Positions 1-11,509 of a stretch of 64,000 bases of DNA are shown piece after piece. The translations under genes were made by a program, and so were the position numbers. The DNA comes from Anadara kagoshimensis (Eukaryota; Mollusca; Bivalvia; Arcoida; Arcidae): assembly GCA_021292105.1 (NCBI GenBank), contig CM037871.1, positions 36,943,854-37,007,853 on the forward strand. Direction: 5' to 3'. The notes under the pieces are model-generated. The model did not search any database. It saw nothing but the letters and a program-made list of their open reading frames with translations, and had not been told where the DNA came from. Each line of letters begins with the position of its first letter. The first letter of the stretch is position 1.

Positions 1-1107
1 ATCTCCGATGAAAGTCGTTTCATTTTCCGGATCTGGATCACCTTTGGTTATTCTCCCGAAGAAAGGGATTAGATTATGTTTTTCTACTTCATGTGGATCA
101 AAATGAATACTTTCCCCTCTGTCGACTGTCGGCAATGCGTGATCAAATTTGGATTCCTCCAATTTTTGCTTCAACTTGGCATTGTTGGCAACGATTTCGT
201 TCTCGTCTGCGTGATTCAGTATCTTTTTGGCGTATAAGTAAACTCCAGCAAAGGAGAGGATGTTGCGCCCAAGCGTAGCATTTCGTTCCTTCAAAGGACT
301 CAGTTTCTTGTTGGTCTCGTCTGTAACTACTTGTAACAGGTGTTCCCTTATCGAGTCTATCAGATTATATAAAAGTCTTGCGTGATCATTTATGTCTTTG
401 ACTGCCTGTTTCTCTGACTGTTTCATTTTATTTATCTCATTAGAAAATTCTTGTTTTCTGTCTGCCAGCCAACATAAGTAGTTCACATATTCATCCGCAT
501 GTACAGCATCGAACAGGCGCTTTACTATCATGTCGGATACATCCGTGATATATTTGGAAGTGTGCGACTTATGCGTGGTCATATTACAGTGACGACACAA
601 CAGTTCCTCACAATCTAAACAATAGTACCGAAGCTCCTCGTCCACGTGTTTTTTACAAAATAATTTTCGTTTCACTTTCTCAGACAGCTGGTTTTTCCCA
701 ACTGCGACAATATGGTGCTCCCGTGTCGCGGTCATTTTCTCATGATAGTTCAAACACGTGTTACAGAAATCCTGTTCACATTCTACACATCTCGCTTTAG
801 CGAATTCTTCTTCGCCGCATATATGGCAGGATACACCCGGAACAGACTTATTTAGATTGAAATAAACATTCTTCTTCAAGTTATCCCCATTTTCTGTCGG
901 TTTTTCATTTTCAGCGTCACACAGAGGACATTTCATTGTGTCGCTTTCGTCCTCCAAGGATTCTGCATGACGGATGATACAATCACGACAAAATGTATGA
1001 AAGCAGTCAAAAATTACGGGATCATAGAATTCCTCATTACATAAAAAACACCGAACATTGTTTAATATCAAATCAGTCACTCTTTTCTTATCAGTCTTCT
1101 TCGACAT
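1..1107 (-). CDS. TRIM-family RING/B-box/coiled-coil protein, partial (C-terminus off the left edge)
   Basis: Translating the complement from the ATG at 1107-1105 gives 369 codons with no stop before the window edge. A C3HC4 RING finger is visible (C20, C23, C35, H37, C40, C43, C60, C63). A B-box1-like zinc site follows (C94, C97, C107, C110, C115, C118, H122, H131/132), then B-box2 (C151, H154, C163, C166, C171, C174, H179, H182). A Lys/Glu-rich, probably coiled-coil stretch runs from about residue 195 to 320. This order defines the TRIM/RBCC family, whose RING usually acts as an E3 ubiquitin ligase and whose coiled coil dimerises. The C-terminal domain that would assign the subclass (NHL, filamin, PRY-SPRY or none) is not in the window. 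The ATG is chosen because the RING begins 20 residues later. A possible acceptor (CTGCAG) lies about 15 bp upstream, so a 5' UTR intron is possible. Such genes are strongly expanded in bivalves and linked to immunity; that role is family knowledge, not seen here. Confidence 0.9.
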   Translation of the reverse strand, partial: MSKKTDKKRVTDLILNNVRCFLCNEEFYDPVIFDCFHTFCRDCIIRHAESLEDESDTMKCPLCDAENEKPTENGDNLKKNVYFNLNKSVPGVSCHICGEEEFAKARCVECEQDFCNTCLNYHEKMTATREHHIVAVGKNQLSEKVKRKLFCKKHVDEELRYYCLDCEELLCRHCNMTTHKSHTSKYITDVSDMIVKRLFDAVHADEYVNYLCWLADRKQEFSNEINKMKQSEKQAVKDINDHARLLYNLIDSIREHLLQVVTDETNKKLSPLKERNATLGRNILSFAGVYLYAKKILNHADENEIVANNAKLKQKLEESKFDHALPTVDRGESIHFDPHEVEKHNLIPFFGRITKGDPDPENETTFIGD

Positions 1108-2415
1108 TGTCAATGAGTTTGCTGCAGAATTCGTAATACCAGTAAGAGTGAAACAACAAATGAACATAAACCGCGATGTTCATCTAATGAGAATTTTTGT
1201 TGATTTACAGGAGTCGATGCCGTAATCCTGAATCAAGCTTTTTCTCAACAGTAAATTCCTGTCCAAGTGGAGATTGTTTGTGATTTAAACAGCTTACTAA
1301 TATGCATTTTCTACCTCGACTTGCTGCTGAATTCGTACTAGATGCAACGTATATAACGAAACAATTAATAAATTAGTGTTACCTACAACCGTGATTTACA
1401 CCATATAAAGGGTTTCCTTTCTCTACATAAGGTCGGTGTCATTTTCTGGAACTTTGAATCGATTTTTCACCAACAGTAAAATCCTATATGTTTGTCCAAT
1501 TGAAACATGTTCTCGTTTTCCAACAACATGACTAGAAAGGCATGTTTGTTAAAATTTCCCGTATTAGAGTACTAGTACTGTCCATCTTCATAAATCCAAA
1601 GTATCCTCATTAGTATCAAGTTCTTGTCACAAATTGAAATCTTTAAACTACATGTATAATATTTGTTTTTCCTCCAATTCCATTTTTACCAGAAAATCCG
1701 TCCTCTCTAAAGAGTTTTAACTCTTGTTATTAACCAATTTATCATCAGCTCCAAACCATTTGCCATAAAAAAGAGAATACTTTTGTTTATATGAACGTGT
1801 TTCTCAAAAACTGCACAAGAGTCCTGCCATTCACACCGAGTCGCAATTCCTAATTGAACGTTTTGTAATATTCAACACAAACCCGTTGTTATCGATAGTC
1901 ACGATTGTTTTTCCCAGACTGTTGAAATAATTAGTGTATTACCATTCTACAAAAAACCTGAATATACCAATTAATGTTTTTACAAAATTGTTATATAGTC
2001 AATCCAATCACACAGAACCGTTGTTATCAACAACCACAGTTTTTTTCCTAGAATTTAATGACAAGAGTATTCACAAGCTACTAAATACCTCAATATACCA
2101 ATTCATATTTTTTTTTCAAATTTACAATGAAAAGCTGTTATGACTCAATATGTGTAGAACATGCGGTAATTATAACTGATCATAAATATTATATGTTATA
2201 GCATTAAAAATCTATGATGCTGGATATTTCACCAGTGCTGTTGTCCTTTACAACCTGTCAGTTCGTCATCTCGTGTTCAAATAAAATATATCGAATTTGA
2301 AAAATGAACTAAGAGCTGATGGAATTTCTCTTAAATTTATTGTCTCGTATTGATTTCTGAATTGTAAATTTGTTGATGTAGATTGTACACTTTAAGTTGG
2401 ATTTTGAACGTATAG
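1108..2415. other. upstream flank of the TRIM gene, no gene seen
   Basis: AT-rich sequence with no supported coding exon, RNA gene or intact repeat. It should contain the TRIM promoter or its 5' UTR intron on the minus strand. I could not place a TATA box or start site with confidence. Confidence 0.5.
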
Positions 2416-2612
2416 CACAGGCCTGTCGAAAGTTTTAACACTGAGCTAACGAAAAGCAGTCGAATTTCGGCTATCGACCGAGCCAAGTGATCCGATAAGC
2501 TGCCAAAAGATAGATATAGCGACTGTTAAAAAATGTGGAGATGAAGCCAACGAGGGACTGAAATTAGCTGTAGATTGGTAAGTTAAGTGTTAACTTTCGA
2601 CAGAGCTGTACA
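2416..2612. mobile_element. MITE-like element, family M1 (copy 1)
   Basis: About 197 bp with imperfect terminal inverted repeats: the left end reads CAGGCCTGTCGAAAGTTTTA and the right end is its near complement (TTAACTTTCGACAGAGCTG). A second copy lies at 58576-58793 with the same arms and the internal motif GAGCTAACG. No coding capacity, so probably non-autonomous. The autonomous partner is not in the window. Confidence 0.6.
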
Positions 2613-2948
2613 GTATATATACAGAATAACTGCTAATGGTACATTGTTTACCTGATCAATTTTAGTGAAGAAACATTTAACGGTTTTTACTTAAACACTT
2701 GTTCGTTATCACTGTACAGAGTTCATTGTCGATTTGATTGTCAAACCTTGTTAAAAATATATGATGGATTTAAATCTGTTTTGTTTAATTGTAAGCTTAG
2801 TTACAGCTTTAAAATCGTTAAAAGTGAGCATAAATTGATTCTAAAAATACTAAACGTCAATAAAGAACTATATTGGGTTTTAATAATTCATGGATTAATA
2901 GGTGGTGCTATTGAAATAGATTTTTAAATTCGTTGCAGTGGCATGCAT

Positions 2949-3246
2949 TAGTTAAAGTTAAAGTCTGTCCCGAGCCATTAGGCCCATCAGGCCGGAGCTT
3001 ATCCCGGTTTCGGTGGCGTTAAGCGACTGAGAGTACAAGACTCTCCCCTGAATGGGACGCCGGTCCATCGCAGGGTTAACCCCCAGCTTTTTGCTGGTAC
3101 TCATTTATTTTTCAGCTGAGTGAACTGGAGCAACGTGAAATTAAGTGTCTTGCTCAAGGACACAACACAACGCCCGGTCCAGGGATCGAACCCACGACCT
3201 TCGAATCATGAGTCCAACGCCTTAACCACTAGGCCACACGCTTCCA
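2949..3246 (-). mobile_element. tRNA-derived SINE, full length, reverse orientation
   Basis: Flanked by a perfect 13-bp TSD (CAGTGGCATGCAT at 2936-2948 and 3247-3259). Read on the minus strand it begins with a tRNA-like head: A-box-like TGGCCTAGTGGTTAAGGC and B-box-like GGTTCGATCCC. A conserved central domain follows (TTGCTCAAGGACACAA and CCATCGCAGGGTTA on the appropriate strands), and the end is a short TTTAAC-type tail. This is the classic Pol III SINE layout. The central domain resembles one shared by SINEs of many invertebrates; the exact family name needs a Repbase or Dfam search. Confidence 0.85.
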
Positions 3247-3469
3247 CAGTGGCATGCATGTGACGACGATTTCTATGTGGACTAAATCACTGATTTTGAT
3301 GACTTTAATTAAGAAGTATGCAAGTACATGCACATATGATTTAAAGCGAAAAAAGATGTAGAGAGTCATTATCTATGACAATTATAAATACTTATCAAAC
3401 AATCAGGATATAAAAATTGAAACCACTACATCAGGAAAAGCTCACAGTAACACTTAATTGTTGACACTG

Positions 3470-3850
3470 GGAAGACTTTAGTCTGTCCGTTTGCAAAAAT
3501 TGTACCCGCGTCTCGTTGGATTTTTATGAAACTTAGTAGGCGTATCAGCATAAGGCCATAAGGCGCATACCACATAATGAACATGTCTGCTTGTCCTTTC
3601 ATCTGTTCGTTACAGGTATCTGCATTTCTCCCTTAATTGCTTATAGATTTCCATAAAGCTTGGTGGGTGTAATCAGCATAAGGTCTAGTTGTACATACTG
3701 CTTATGGCAATGCTTGTTTGTCCGTCTTTTCACCAAATTTGCATCTGCATCTCCTCTTAAACCGTTTATTAAATTTTGATGAAACTTTGAGGGCGTAATA
3801 GGGTCTAGTTGTGTATGCCTTATACTTCTCCGCCATATTGCAAATAGGTG
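3470..3850. repeat. diverged dispersed/tandem repeat, unit about 145 bp
   Basis: The motif 'gatgaaactt...ggcgtaat..gcataaggtctagttg' recurs about two and a half times (near 3525, 3645 and 3775) with linked 'ttgtccgtctttt' and 'catctgcat' motifs. The 86-residue reverse reading frame across it has no other support and is best explained by the repeat. No TSD was found. Confidence 0.55.
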
Positions 3851-4021
3851 TATATCATCTGTTACTAGCATTTGTCGCCAGCAGGGGACATGTATTACCA
3901 ATACTGCCGGTAAGATTGTTTAAGTCGTTAATTAATCTAATTCTGTATGACATTCTAAATTAAAGTATCAAAACGTTCAAGCTTTTATAAACAACCAATA
4001 AGAAGTTTTGGTCAAGCACTA

Positions 4022-4264
4022 TTGATGAGGAATTGTATTCCGAAAAGGCCGTCTAGTGCTGTGAAATTTAGAGTGGTATTATGTGTAATTCTTTTACTAT
4101 TCTGTAGCATCAGTAACACAGAAAAAACAAAAGGTGTTCTTGATTTCAGATCCTCCATTAAAGATCTAAGAGATTACGTAATGGAATACGTAATTACAAT
4201 TATGGTTGCATGCAAACAGATTAACGTCGTATTTCAAAGGATATCCCGTGTTAATCCGCATTGA
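4022..4264 (+). CDS. candidate short secreted peptide or first exon, unrecognised
   Basis: An 80-codon open frame. Residues 1-20 are basic. A strongly hydrophobic run follows (VVLCVILLLFCSIS, about 18-31), then a polar segment starting NTEKTKG. This is the shape of a signal peptide with a cleavage site near residue 32. Possible splice donors (GTAATGG near 4178, GTAATTAC near 4191) lie further in, so the frame could be exon 1 of a secreted-protein gene. I recognise no family. In about 48 kb of non-coding DNA a chance frame with a hydrophobic run is quite possible, so this is only a candidate. Confidence 0.22.
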   Translation: MMRNCIPKRPSSAVKFRVVLCVILLLFCSISNTEKTKGVLDFRSSIKDLRDYVMEYVITIMVACKQINVVFQRISRVNPH

Positions 4265-4269
4265 ATTGA

Positions 4270-7200
4270 AATGGCTCAGAAGCTGTAGATTATGCCTTCT
4301 TTGGTGGATGGGATTAAATCTCACTTAACGATAGCGATTTGGTTTTCATTTTTTTAACTTAAAAGAACTTGAATTGTTTGACAAACCAGGATGTAAAATA
4401 AGGAACCAACTCTTCTTGTTTCTTTCTGTGAATTATGCAATAAGGTTATTGGTTAATATACTGTACTTGAAAGAACTAAGCAAATAACCGAATAAAAAGA
4501 AGTCCCGGTTTTAGACGGACACTAGCTATTAACCAAAAGCAGTTTCTTGTTGTTTGGATTACGATACTTTTTACCACATTTAAAAGATTTAAATGATTTA
4601 CTTACTTTTTATGTTTATTGTTCAATGGTTTTTAAATGTTTTGTTGTTTTAAGCATTGTAGTGAATTCAATTCCATGCCAACAGTGGCGAAGGTCAATTT
4701 TAAGGCAAAATTGCGAGTCTTCCTTTTTGCTGAAAAAATTGGAATTTGCAATTCAAACAAAACAACCACCATTCGAACAGAAATAACAAGTAATGATTAC
4801 AAGACATCAAGGCCACTTATTATTATAATAGACAATTATATAAGAATAGACAATATCTGTTTTACATAAAATGACATTTTAAAATAGAACGCTACGATTG
4901 GTCCATAGAACGCTACGGTTCTTTCTACAAAATAGCTTTCTAGAGCCTGCAACTTTTGTGAGACAAGTGAGACAAGTGGCAGATGGTTTGGTTTTCCGAA
5001 CTTGTTATTATACAGTTGAAAACACATTTTTGGCCAGCCTAAAGAGGGGTTTGCTATTAAGGTGGACTGTTCAGAACAGGAAATACTGGGACACAACGGT
5101 TTGTGCTCACGTGTTTGGTGATAAAAAATGGTTTAAATTTTAACTTTGTATGATTTTAGACAATGCCTTGCCTTTTAGCCTTTTCTTTTTTATTCCTATA
5201 AAATCTTGTTCGCAACACGCCCAATCTTGCTGTTTGCATGTATCATGGTGCCAAACGCTCGTTTGGAGTACAATGTCCCCTACATAAGTAACTAAGTTGG
5301 GTTGCCCTATGAGTATGCCTTATTATGAACATACCTTATATATTATGATTGAAAACCAAACTTGTTTGTGGGGATAATACATGATTGATGAATGTTGGGT
5401 ACAAAAGTCCTTGTGACCTTGACCCGTTGGTAGTCAACATTACAATAAGGTGTTGGAGGATCCGTGGTCTATGGACACATATTCCAAATCTTTCTGGATC
5501 ATTATCCGGACTCATTAAGTATATATGTTTTCTCATAATATTCGGTATTGTTTCTAATCGTTCCGTGAAATCAACAATGCATGATAAATATGCGGCGATA
5601 TCATACAGTTATCAATAATATTATACGTCATTTACAAATCAAATGTCAGCAGGTGGGACCCGATACGTTTTCGTTTTGTGTTGGACTTATCTTTGCTCAT
5701 GTTTCAATCATTCACATGATCAAGACTATTATATTTAACAATCGATTTTTCATATCAAAAAAAATTTGAATTCTTATGCATGGTTAATGATCTGGATATT
5801 TAAATAAAGGGGTATCATATAACTTTCAAACGTTGACAAGAATCTGATTTTGTTCGTTCCGCCTGGTTCCCTATAAATACTCCTGAGAGCGACCCTTTGT
5901 ATCGAAGACACAACAAGACCAATAATCTCAGTTATTTAGTCATTCATCCGTACCACTGGATAGATACATTAAAAAACCTAATAACGATTTAACGCCGAGT
6001 TGATCAAAACGGCGTCAACACTGATTGTATTTACTGTAAATCAAACGTGGGAGGAGTTATCGCCTGGCAATGGGCGTTACCAAATATAGCAAATGGAAAA
6101 GCAGTTAGAACCAATTAGGAGAAGATTTTTACTTTAGATACTGCTCGAACCTGACATGCTATATTTGTTACTCGGTTAATTATTCCAATTCAAATTTATA
6201 ACACATTACAATACGGTACATTGTTTTTGTTAATAGTTTACCAACTCTGAGGTAAACAACTTGCATCTCAGAGATCGTATCGCCAAAATCATCGCATACT
6301 GGAAGGTGTATCCAGTGTCCCGTCTCTTTTCTCCCAGTCTGTTAATAATTTATCAACTGTTCATTTGTTGTACTTTTACACATGGTATGGATCAAATTTT
6401 AAATTTTGATTTAACATAAATCTATATCAAAGTTAAGCTAGACGATACATAAAATCAAAGATAGAATATCAATGAGAGACATAATAAGCGAATAAGTATT
6501 AATCCAGAATCAATAATCATGGACATATGCAGACGACAATAGAATCATGGCGGCCTGCTGGAGGTCTTAATAGCCATTTATTGGAATTAAAGCAAGGATT
6601 CCCCCAGCGAATTATAAATCAGCCTTAGATGATTACAATGATGTTTCATTAGACTATTGCTGTGACATTTTACAGATCGCTGACTACCAAAGACAATACT
6701 GGTGCAAATCAAAAATCGATTTTAAATCACGTGACAGGATGAAAGTCACTCGTACCGGAAGTGTTCCGAATGCACCATAGCGGGAGATTCTATTCACCGG
6801 AGATGATATTCAATGCTGGTCACGAATTTGACAGAATAGAATTAAATCGATTTGTGTGTTCGTATAAGTGTTATATTTAATACCCTCATGTTGTAATGCA
6901 AACACGAAAAACGCATCTAGTTAATAACAGAATAAATTTAGGAGCAAAAATCTTCCATGCTTATTATAAATTGATCTCATTAAAAGGGCCCTAGATTCAA
7001 ATATCACCCGCTATGTCGTGCAATAAATCAGAGGAAATGCTTTGAAATGTATTCAGTTGTATTTAAAAAAATAACTTTTTATATATTGTATTTGGTGTTG
7101 ATTGCGTACTGAAAAACAATTATACAAAATAATCAATTCGTGTCATTAAGAATCGGTGTGTATTCGTGACTAAACATTCATAAATAAGGAGGATACTGAA

Positions 7201-7440
7201 TCGGAGATATATCTTAATGATCAGGATCAGACAAAACAACATCACTTGTAGTTCATCAAACAACAGAACATAGTTCATCAACCTGATTTTGATGAAGGTG
7301 TAGCAGGAAAAGTCGACAATCCCGATCCCAAATACTTTATGTTTAATCTGTGACATATGTAGCGACTGACACAAATAAAAACTAGAACTGATTCTTTAGA
7401 ACCACCAAACACCCCCACCACCAACATCTAGAAGGGTTTA
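4270..7440. other. intergenic sequence, no supported gene
   Basis: AT-rich. Short frames of 60-90 codons on both strands overlap each other and show no recognisable domain or codon bias. A single TATA-like site is listed separately. Confidence 0.5.
5872..5879 (+). promoter_or_regulatory. TATA-like box (TATAAATA), possible isolated core promoter
   Basis: A perfect TATAAATA sits in a locally GC-richer context (CCTGGTTCCC upstream, CTGAGAGCGACCC downstream), unlike the surrounding AT-rich DNA. A start site would fall near 5902. No coding exon follows that I can recognise, so this could be a chance match or the promoter of a non-coding or unrecognised transcript. Confidence 0.2.
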
Positions 7441-7446
7441 ATAATT

Positions 7447-7620
7447 TCCCATGACCTTGATCTGTCCAATATGACCTTGGTTCAAGGTCATGATACATCT
7501 TTGGTGAAGATTATTTATGTGAAAATTTTATGACAGTCGTCCAAAGCAATTATGAGATATGGCCCAGGCACGATTTTACACGGGCGGACAGACAGACATG
7601 GTGATTCCTATATGCCCCCT
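7447..7620. repeat. fragment of a dispersed bivalve-type repeat with nuclear-receptor-like palindrome
   Basis: Contains ATGACCTTGATCTG, then the inverted repeat ATGACCTTGGTTCAAGGTCAT at 7471-7491, then 'atatggcccag' and 'cgggcggacagacagacatg'. The order TGACCTTGA, 'atatggcccag', 'acgacggacg' also occurs at the right end of the large element near 61120-61575, so this is probably a diverged relative. The 71-codon frame at 7559-7774 is part of it and not a gene. Confidence 0.5.
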
Positions 7621-7779
7621 TAAACTAGTTTGCGAGGGTACCATAATAACAAACTCGAGTACCTTTCTTGATACCTTAAAACCGTTCTTGTCACTATATA
7701 AAATGGTTAAACAAAAGATGTCATCTTCCAATTATGCCGACATTTCAACACTGCATGCACAGGTTTGGCATTAACGCAA

Positions 7780-9540
7780 AAGAATGTCTTTAAGTACATT
7801 GTTGAACCCGACAATTTAAATATGACATTGGATCCGAAATCGAGCGGGGTTTGTTGGTATTGTTGCCAAAATAGAGTATTTCTTGGTAAAATTGAATAAT
7901 TAATTAATGGAACTAAAATTAATGAATGCAGGGAACAGAAATATGTTTATTAATAATATAATTGGTAATACGTCGTGAAATCGTTCTGAAGAAAGAGGGC
8001 GGTTGACGGAATAAGGCGCCCAGATGAACAGACCTCGAGATTGAAATCAATACCAGAGATTCAATAATTACTGGATTTTGAATATTTATCATCAAGATTT
8101 GACAGTTATTTAAATGCTCGAGGAAATTGCCGTTTTCCCACCCTGCGTGCCAAATAAATCTGACCCCTCAGTGTACCCGACATTGTGTCTGAATTTGTTA
8201 AAATCTGTCCTCCCAACTGATATCATTTAATTGAAATCATGAAAACTATGTTCGATATGGGTCCAATCACTTAACAAGATAAAAATCTGATTTAAACCCA
8301 TTTAAAAAAAAATTAAAATTATTACATATTATCTTTTTTTTTTTTTTAAATTATTGTTGGACGATTTGGTTTTAATTGATTTAATTAAAGGTAATTATTA
8401 ATATCAAAATAGGAGTCCGTTACTGATTGTTCTGGATAAGTTCGGGTTTACATTTCACGAATAATTAAAAATAAAAATAGATATATATATATAAAGTATG
8501 ACCCCACGCAGAATACATGCTATGGTTTATGGTTTTATAGAAAAATATTATTGGCATGTGGCAATGAAAGATTTTTCTGAAGATGGCGTTAAGACAAGAT
8601 TATATTAATACTTAGCACACAATGAAGAGATTTTATCCGACGTCAATGCGATATATAATACAAAAAAAGATTTACTCACTGCTAGATTACCCTCTCTGCA
8701 CCTGTCAATCAAGTTTTATTCCCGCCTTTTGGGTCGAATCGACTTGATCTGTTCAGTAATGGGCTATTCTACCGTTTATCTTTCTGCACGAATAAACGCC
8801 TTCTTTTGCTGCAATCCATGTACCGACTTAGCATTCGCAGTCGCGAATAACTGCAATAATGTTGATGCAACTGTAAAAACGATTTACTCACTCCGACCAG
8901 GGACTTATATAGTAATATATACCCTCTGTCCCGACTTTGCATGGTCACTAGGTAATATAGCAATAATAATCCATGTCGATTTATTTATATCCCTTTTGAA
9001 GAAAGAGGGGTATTAAGTTCGAACTTCCATCCTTCCAGACATTCTTGTCCGGAATAATTCTCCAAAAATATGAAGCACTATTTTACAAATCTTGATATAA
9101 AGCATCAACATGTTAAAAGATATCGTTTGCTCATTTTCCCAAGAGTTAAGGCCCTTTGACCACAAGTGCAAAACAGTTCTTGCTGGTGCATGCGGGGATG
9201 TTAGCTCACTGAACTTGCTTGTTCCCTTTATATCGGACGCCTTCAATCAATTCCCTCGTTATTTCCTTTTTCATTTTTGAAGTCTTTATTATTATTTTGC
9301 TCTTTGATTCATATTTAAATTACTCTAACTTATCACTGAACTCTTTATTAATTGAGTCATTTGTGTGATACCATAAGATTCCATTTATGGTGATTTCATT
9401 AAATTGAATTACTTGGTAAAATCACAAATTCAATTCAGTATTGCATGCCTAGGCATATCAAGGCCCTTTAAAAAGTTTTATGATCGTCACCACAATATTG
9501 TTGATAAGCATGATGTCTCTTTATCTAAAATTACCCTATA
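7780..9540. other. intergenic sequence, no supported gene
   Basis: AT-rich DNA with short homopolymers (T tract near 8335) and an (AT)n run near 8480. Frames at 8729-9016 (+) and 8769-8963 (-) overlap one another and have no recognisable motif. Confidence 0.45.
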
Positions 9541-9550
9541 TTTTTATTTG

Positions 9551-9860
9551 TCGCCCCCACAGTGCCATGTTCCTCTCATTCCCAATTTTGATTACACACG
9601 TGGCGGATGTAGCTAACTGAACAGTAGGTGCTTACCATTCCGGAACACACGACCTCACTTCCCTGGTGGAAGTTCATATTAAACCTTTAATTTGCCAGCT
9701 CCAAAGCTTTTACTTTGCTTTGGGATTTTAGTTTGGACATGGATTGGTATGCTTGTTTCTGATTTTTCTGAATAAATACTAAATCGGCACATCAACTTTC
9801 TATTTCTATGATCTACCCGAGGCGGTAACTTTAAGCGTTGTGATTGGCGCGTGTTATTCA
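9551..9860 (+). repeat. dispersed repeat family D1 (copy 1)
   Basis: Shares ordered motifs with 21545-21765 (opposite orientation) and 43455-43640: 'cctcacttccctggtggaagttca', 'cctttaatttgcca', 'tttggacatggattggtatgctt' and 'ggcacatca'. The first and second copies also share 'ccatgttcc' and 'cacacgtg.cggatgtagcta'. No terminal inverted repeats or TSD resolved. It may be a 3' end of a LINE or a non-autonomous element. Confidence 0.55.
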
Positions 9861-10222
9861 TGCTCGTGCTATCGTCAAGCATAGACGACTGAAATGGTAT
9901 TTTAAATAGTAAATTAAATGTTCGCTGAAGATGAAAAGATTAAAAATAAGGAACAATATGACTGGCGACATATGGGAATGTCTTTTATCTCTCTATCTGA
10001 TTTATTATCAATCAAATGTCGTGATTTTTATCGGCAATAAGAATGAATGGACGGCTATCCATGTATCTTGTATGTCAAATCCCGCTGCATTAGTTCAAAC
10101 TTAAACACACGCAAGATCATAAAAATTCATTTCCAAAATGGAAAGCGAAATAGGAGAGCTTGTTTCCGTCCTTAAATGGATTCAAAAGAGATTTACAAAG
10201 TCACACGCCATTTTGTTATTAC

Positions 10223-10328
10223 TGTCATATACCATTTTTTGAATTTAATCATAAAATACATTCAAAAAATGGTATATACCATTTTTTGAATGTATTTTAT
10301 GATTAAATTCAAAAAATGGTATATGACA
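10223..10328. mobile_element. foldback element family B, perfect 106-bp palindromic dimer
   Basis: The 106 bp equal their own reverse complement exactly, with the centre at 10275/10276 (GGTATATACC). Each half is a foldback unit with arms TGTCATATACCATTTTTTGA around a short AT loop. The dimer is flanked by a perfect 4-bp TSD (TTAC at 10219-10222 and 10329-10332). This supports insertion of the dimer as one unit. It has no coding capacity. Confidence 0.75.
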
Positions 10329-10332
10329 TTAC

Positions 10333-11250
10333 CATGAATTACATTTCTGCGTGATGCACTACTTACAATTTTACCCCGTTTTTCATACTGCGGGACTATA
10401 CCGTATTGTCAGCAGCAGGTGATTTGAGTGATGCTCTAGTCGTATATTTCAGGACGTAATTAGTAAGACGAACAAGCACTTATTACAATTCATGTCGTGT
10501 AATCTGGATTCCGTTTTTACAAGAAATGACGTGTCTAGTTACCGCCTGCTCATTTACGACTAAGCGAAAAGCTATCATTCACGCATAATAACTGACAGAC
10601 ATTTTTTTTTTTAAAAATAAAACATAAAAAATATCGGGTATCCTTAGATTTAAAACTTGATTTCAGGGAAGATTTAAAACAGCAATGTGTTTGTAACCTT
10701 ACACACATGTTTTAAATACGATGGCCCATATCGGCCACAGCATTATAAACTGACGGTTATTTTACCGTTGTGTCTCAACGTAGGCCTTCTCCAGTTTCCC
10801 AACATGCCAGAATTGACTGTGTAAATGTAAGAATTTTGACTGGGCGTAAAACATCTTCAATATCCTATTCTGCTTCCGGCTATGGTTGACGCGCAAGCGT
10901 AATGATACTACAGCGTGCCATGGTTGATATCGGTCATCGTAATTAAATGGCGTTGTGCTTCACACAGTGTCAACAAGTCCGTGTTGAATTCAGGTCAGCG
11001 ATTTAATCAAAGCCAAATTGTACCGAATGATTCAACCGTTTTCCCCTCGGACATTTGGTTGGTGTTGCAGAGTCATTTATAAAATCATTGAAGCAAGCAT
11101 TTGAGAGTAATTATTTAGGCAACGGACCAAGTTTATTCTCCTTAACAAGCAGATGGTATTGGCATATATGTAAATATACACATGTATATATATTTTCTTA
11201 TTAAAAATTTTATACGTTAACTTTTGCTTCCTTAGAAATCCACCAAATCG
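10333..11250. other. intergenic sequence, no feature seen
   Basis: No supported coding, RNA or repeat feature. Confidence 0.4.
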
Positions 11251-11505
11251 GAGGACTTCCTAAACATCTGAGGATTTCAAAAACATCGAAGGATTTCCAA
11301 AACATCGGCGGTTTTCCAGAACATCGGAGGATTTCTAAAACATAGGCGGATTTCCATAACATTGTCAAGTGCTGATTTTGAATTTTTATTATCATAATGC
11401 AATTAAAGACAACACATGACAACATCTAATGGTTTCCTAAACATTGGAGGAATTCTTAACATTGGAGAATTTCCATACCATCAGATGATTTTCAAAACGC
11501 CGAAG
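11250..11505. repeat. degenerate minisatellite, period about 20 bp
   Basis: The motif 'catcggaggatttccaaaa' recurs about six times from 11255 to 11365 and about three more times from 11430 to 11505, separated by a 65-bp unique stretch. The reverse frame of 71 codons here (with repeated Cys-Ser-Gly-type residues) is a by-product of the repeat. Confidence 0.7.
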
Positions 11506-11509
11506 GTTC

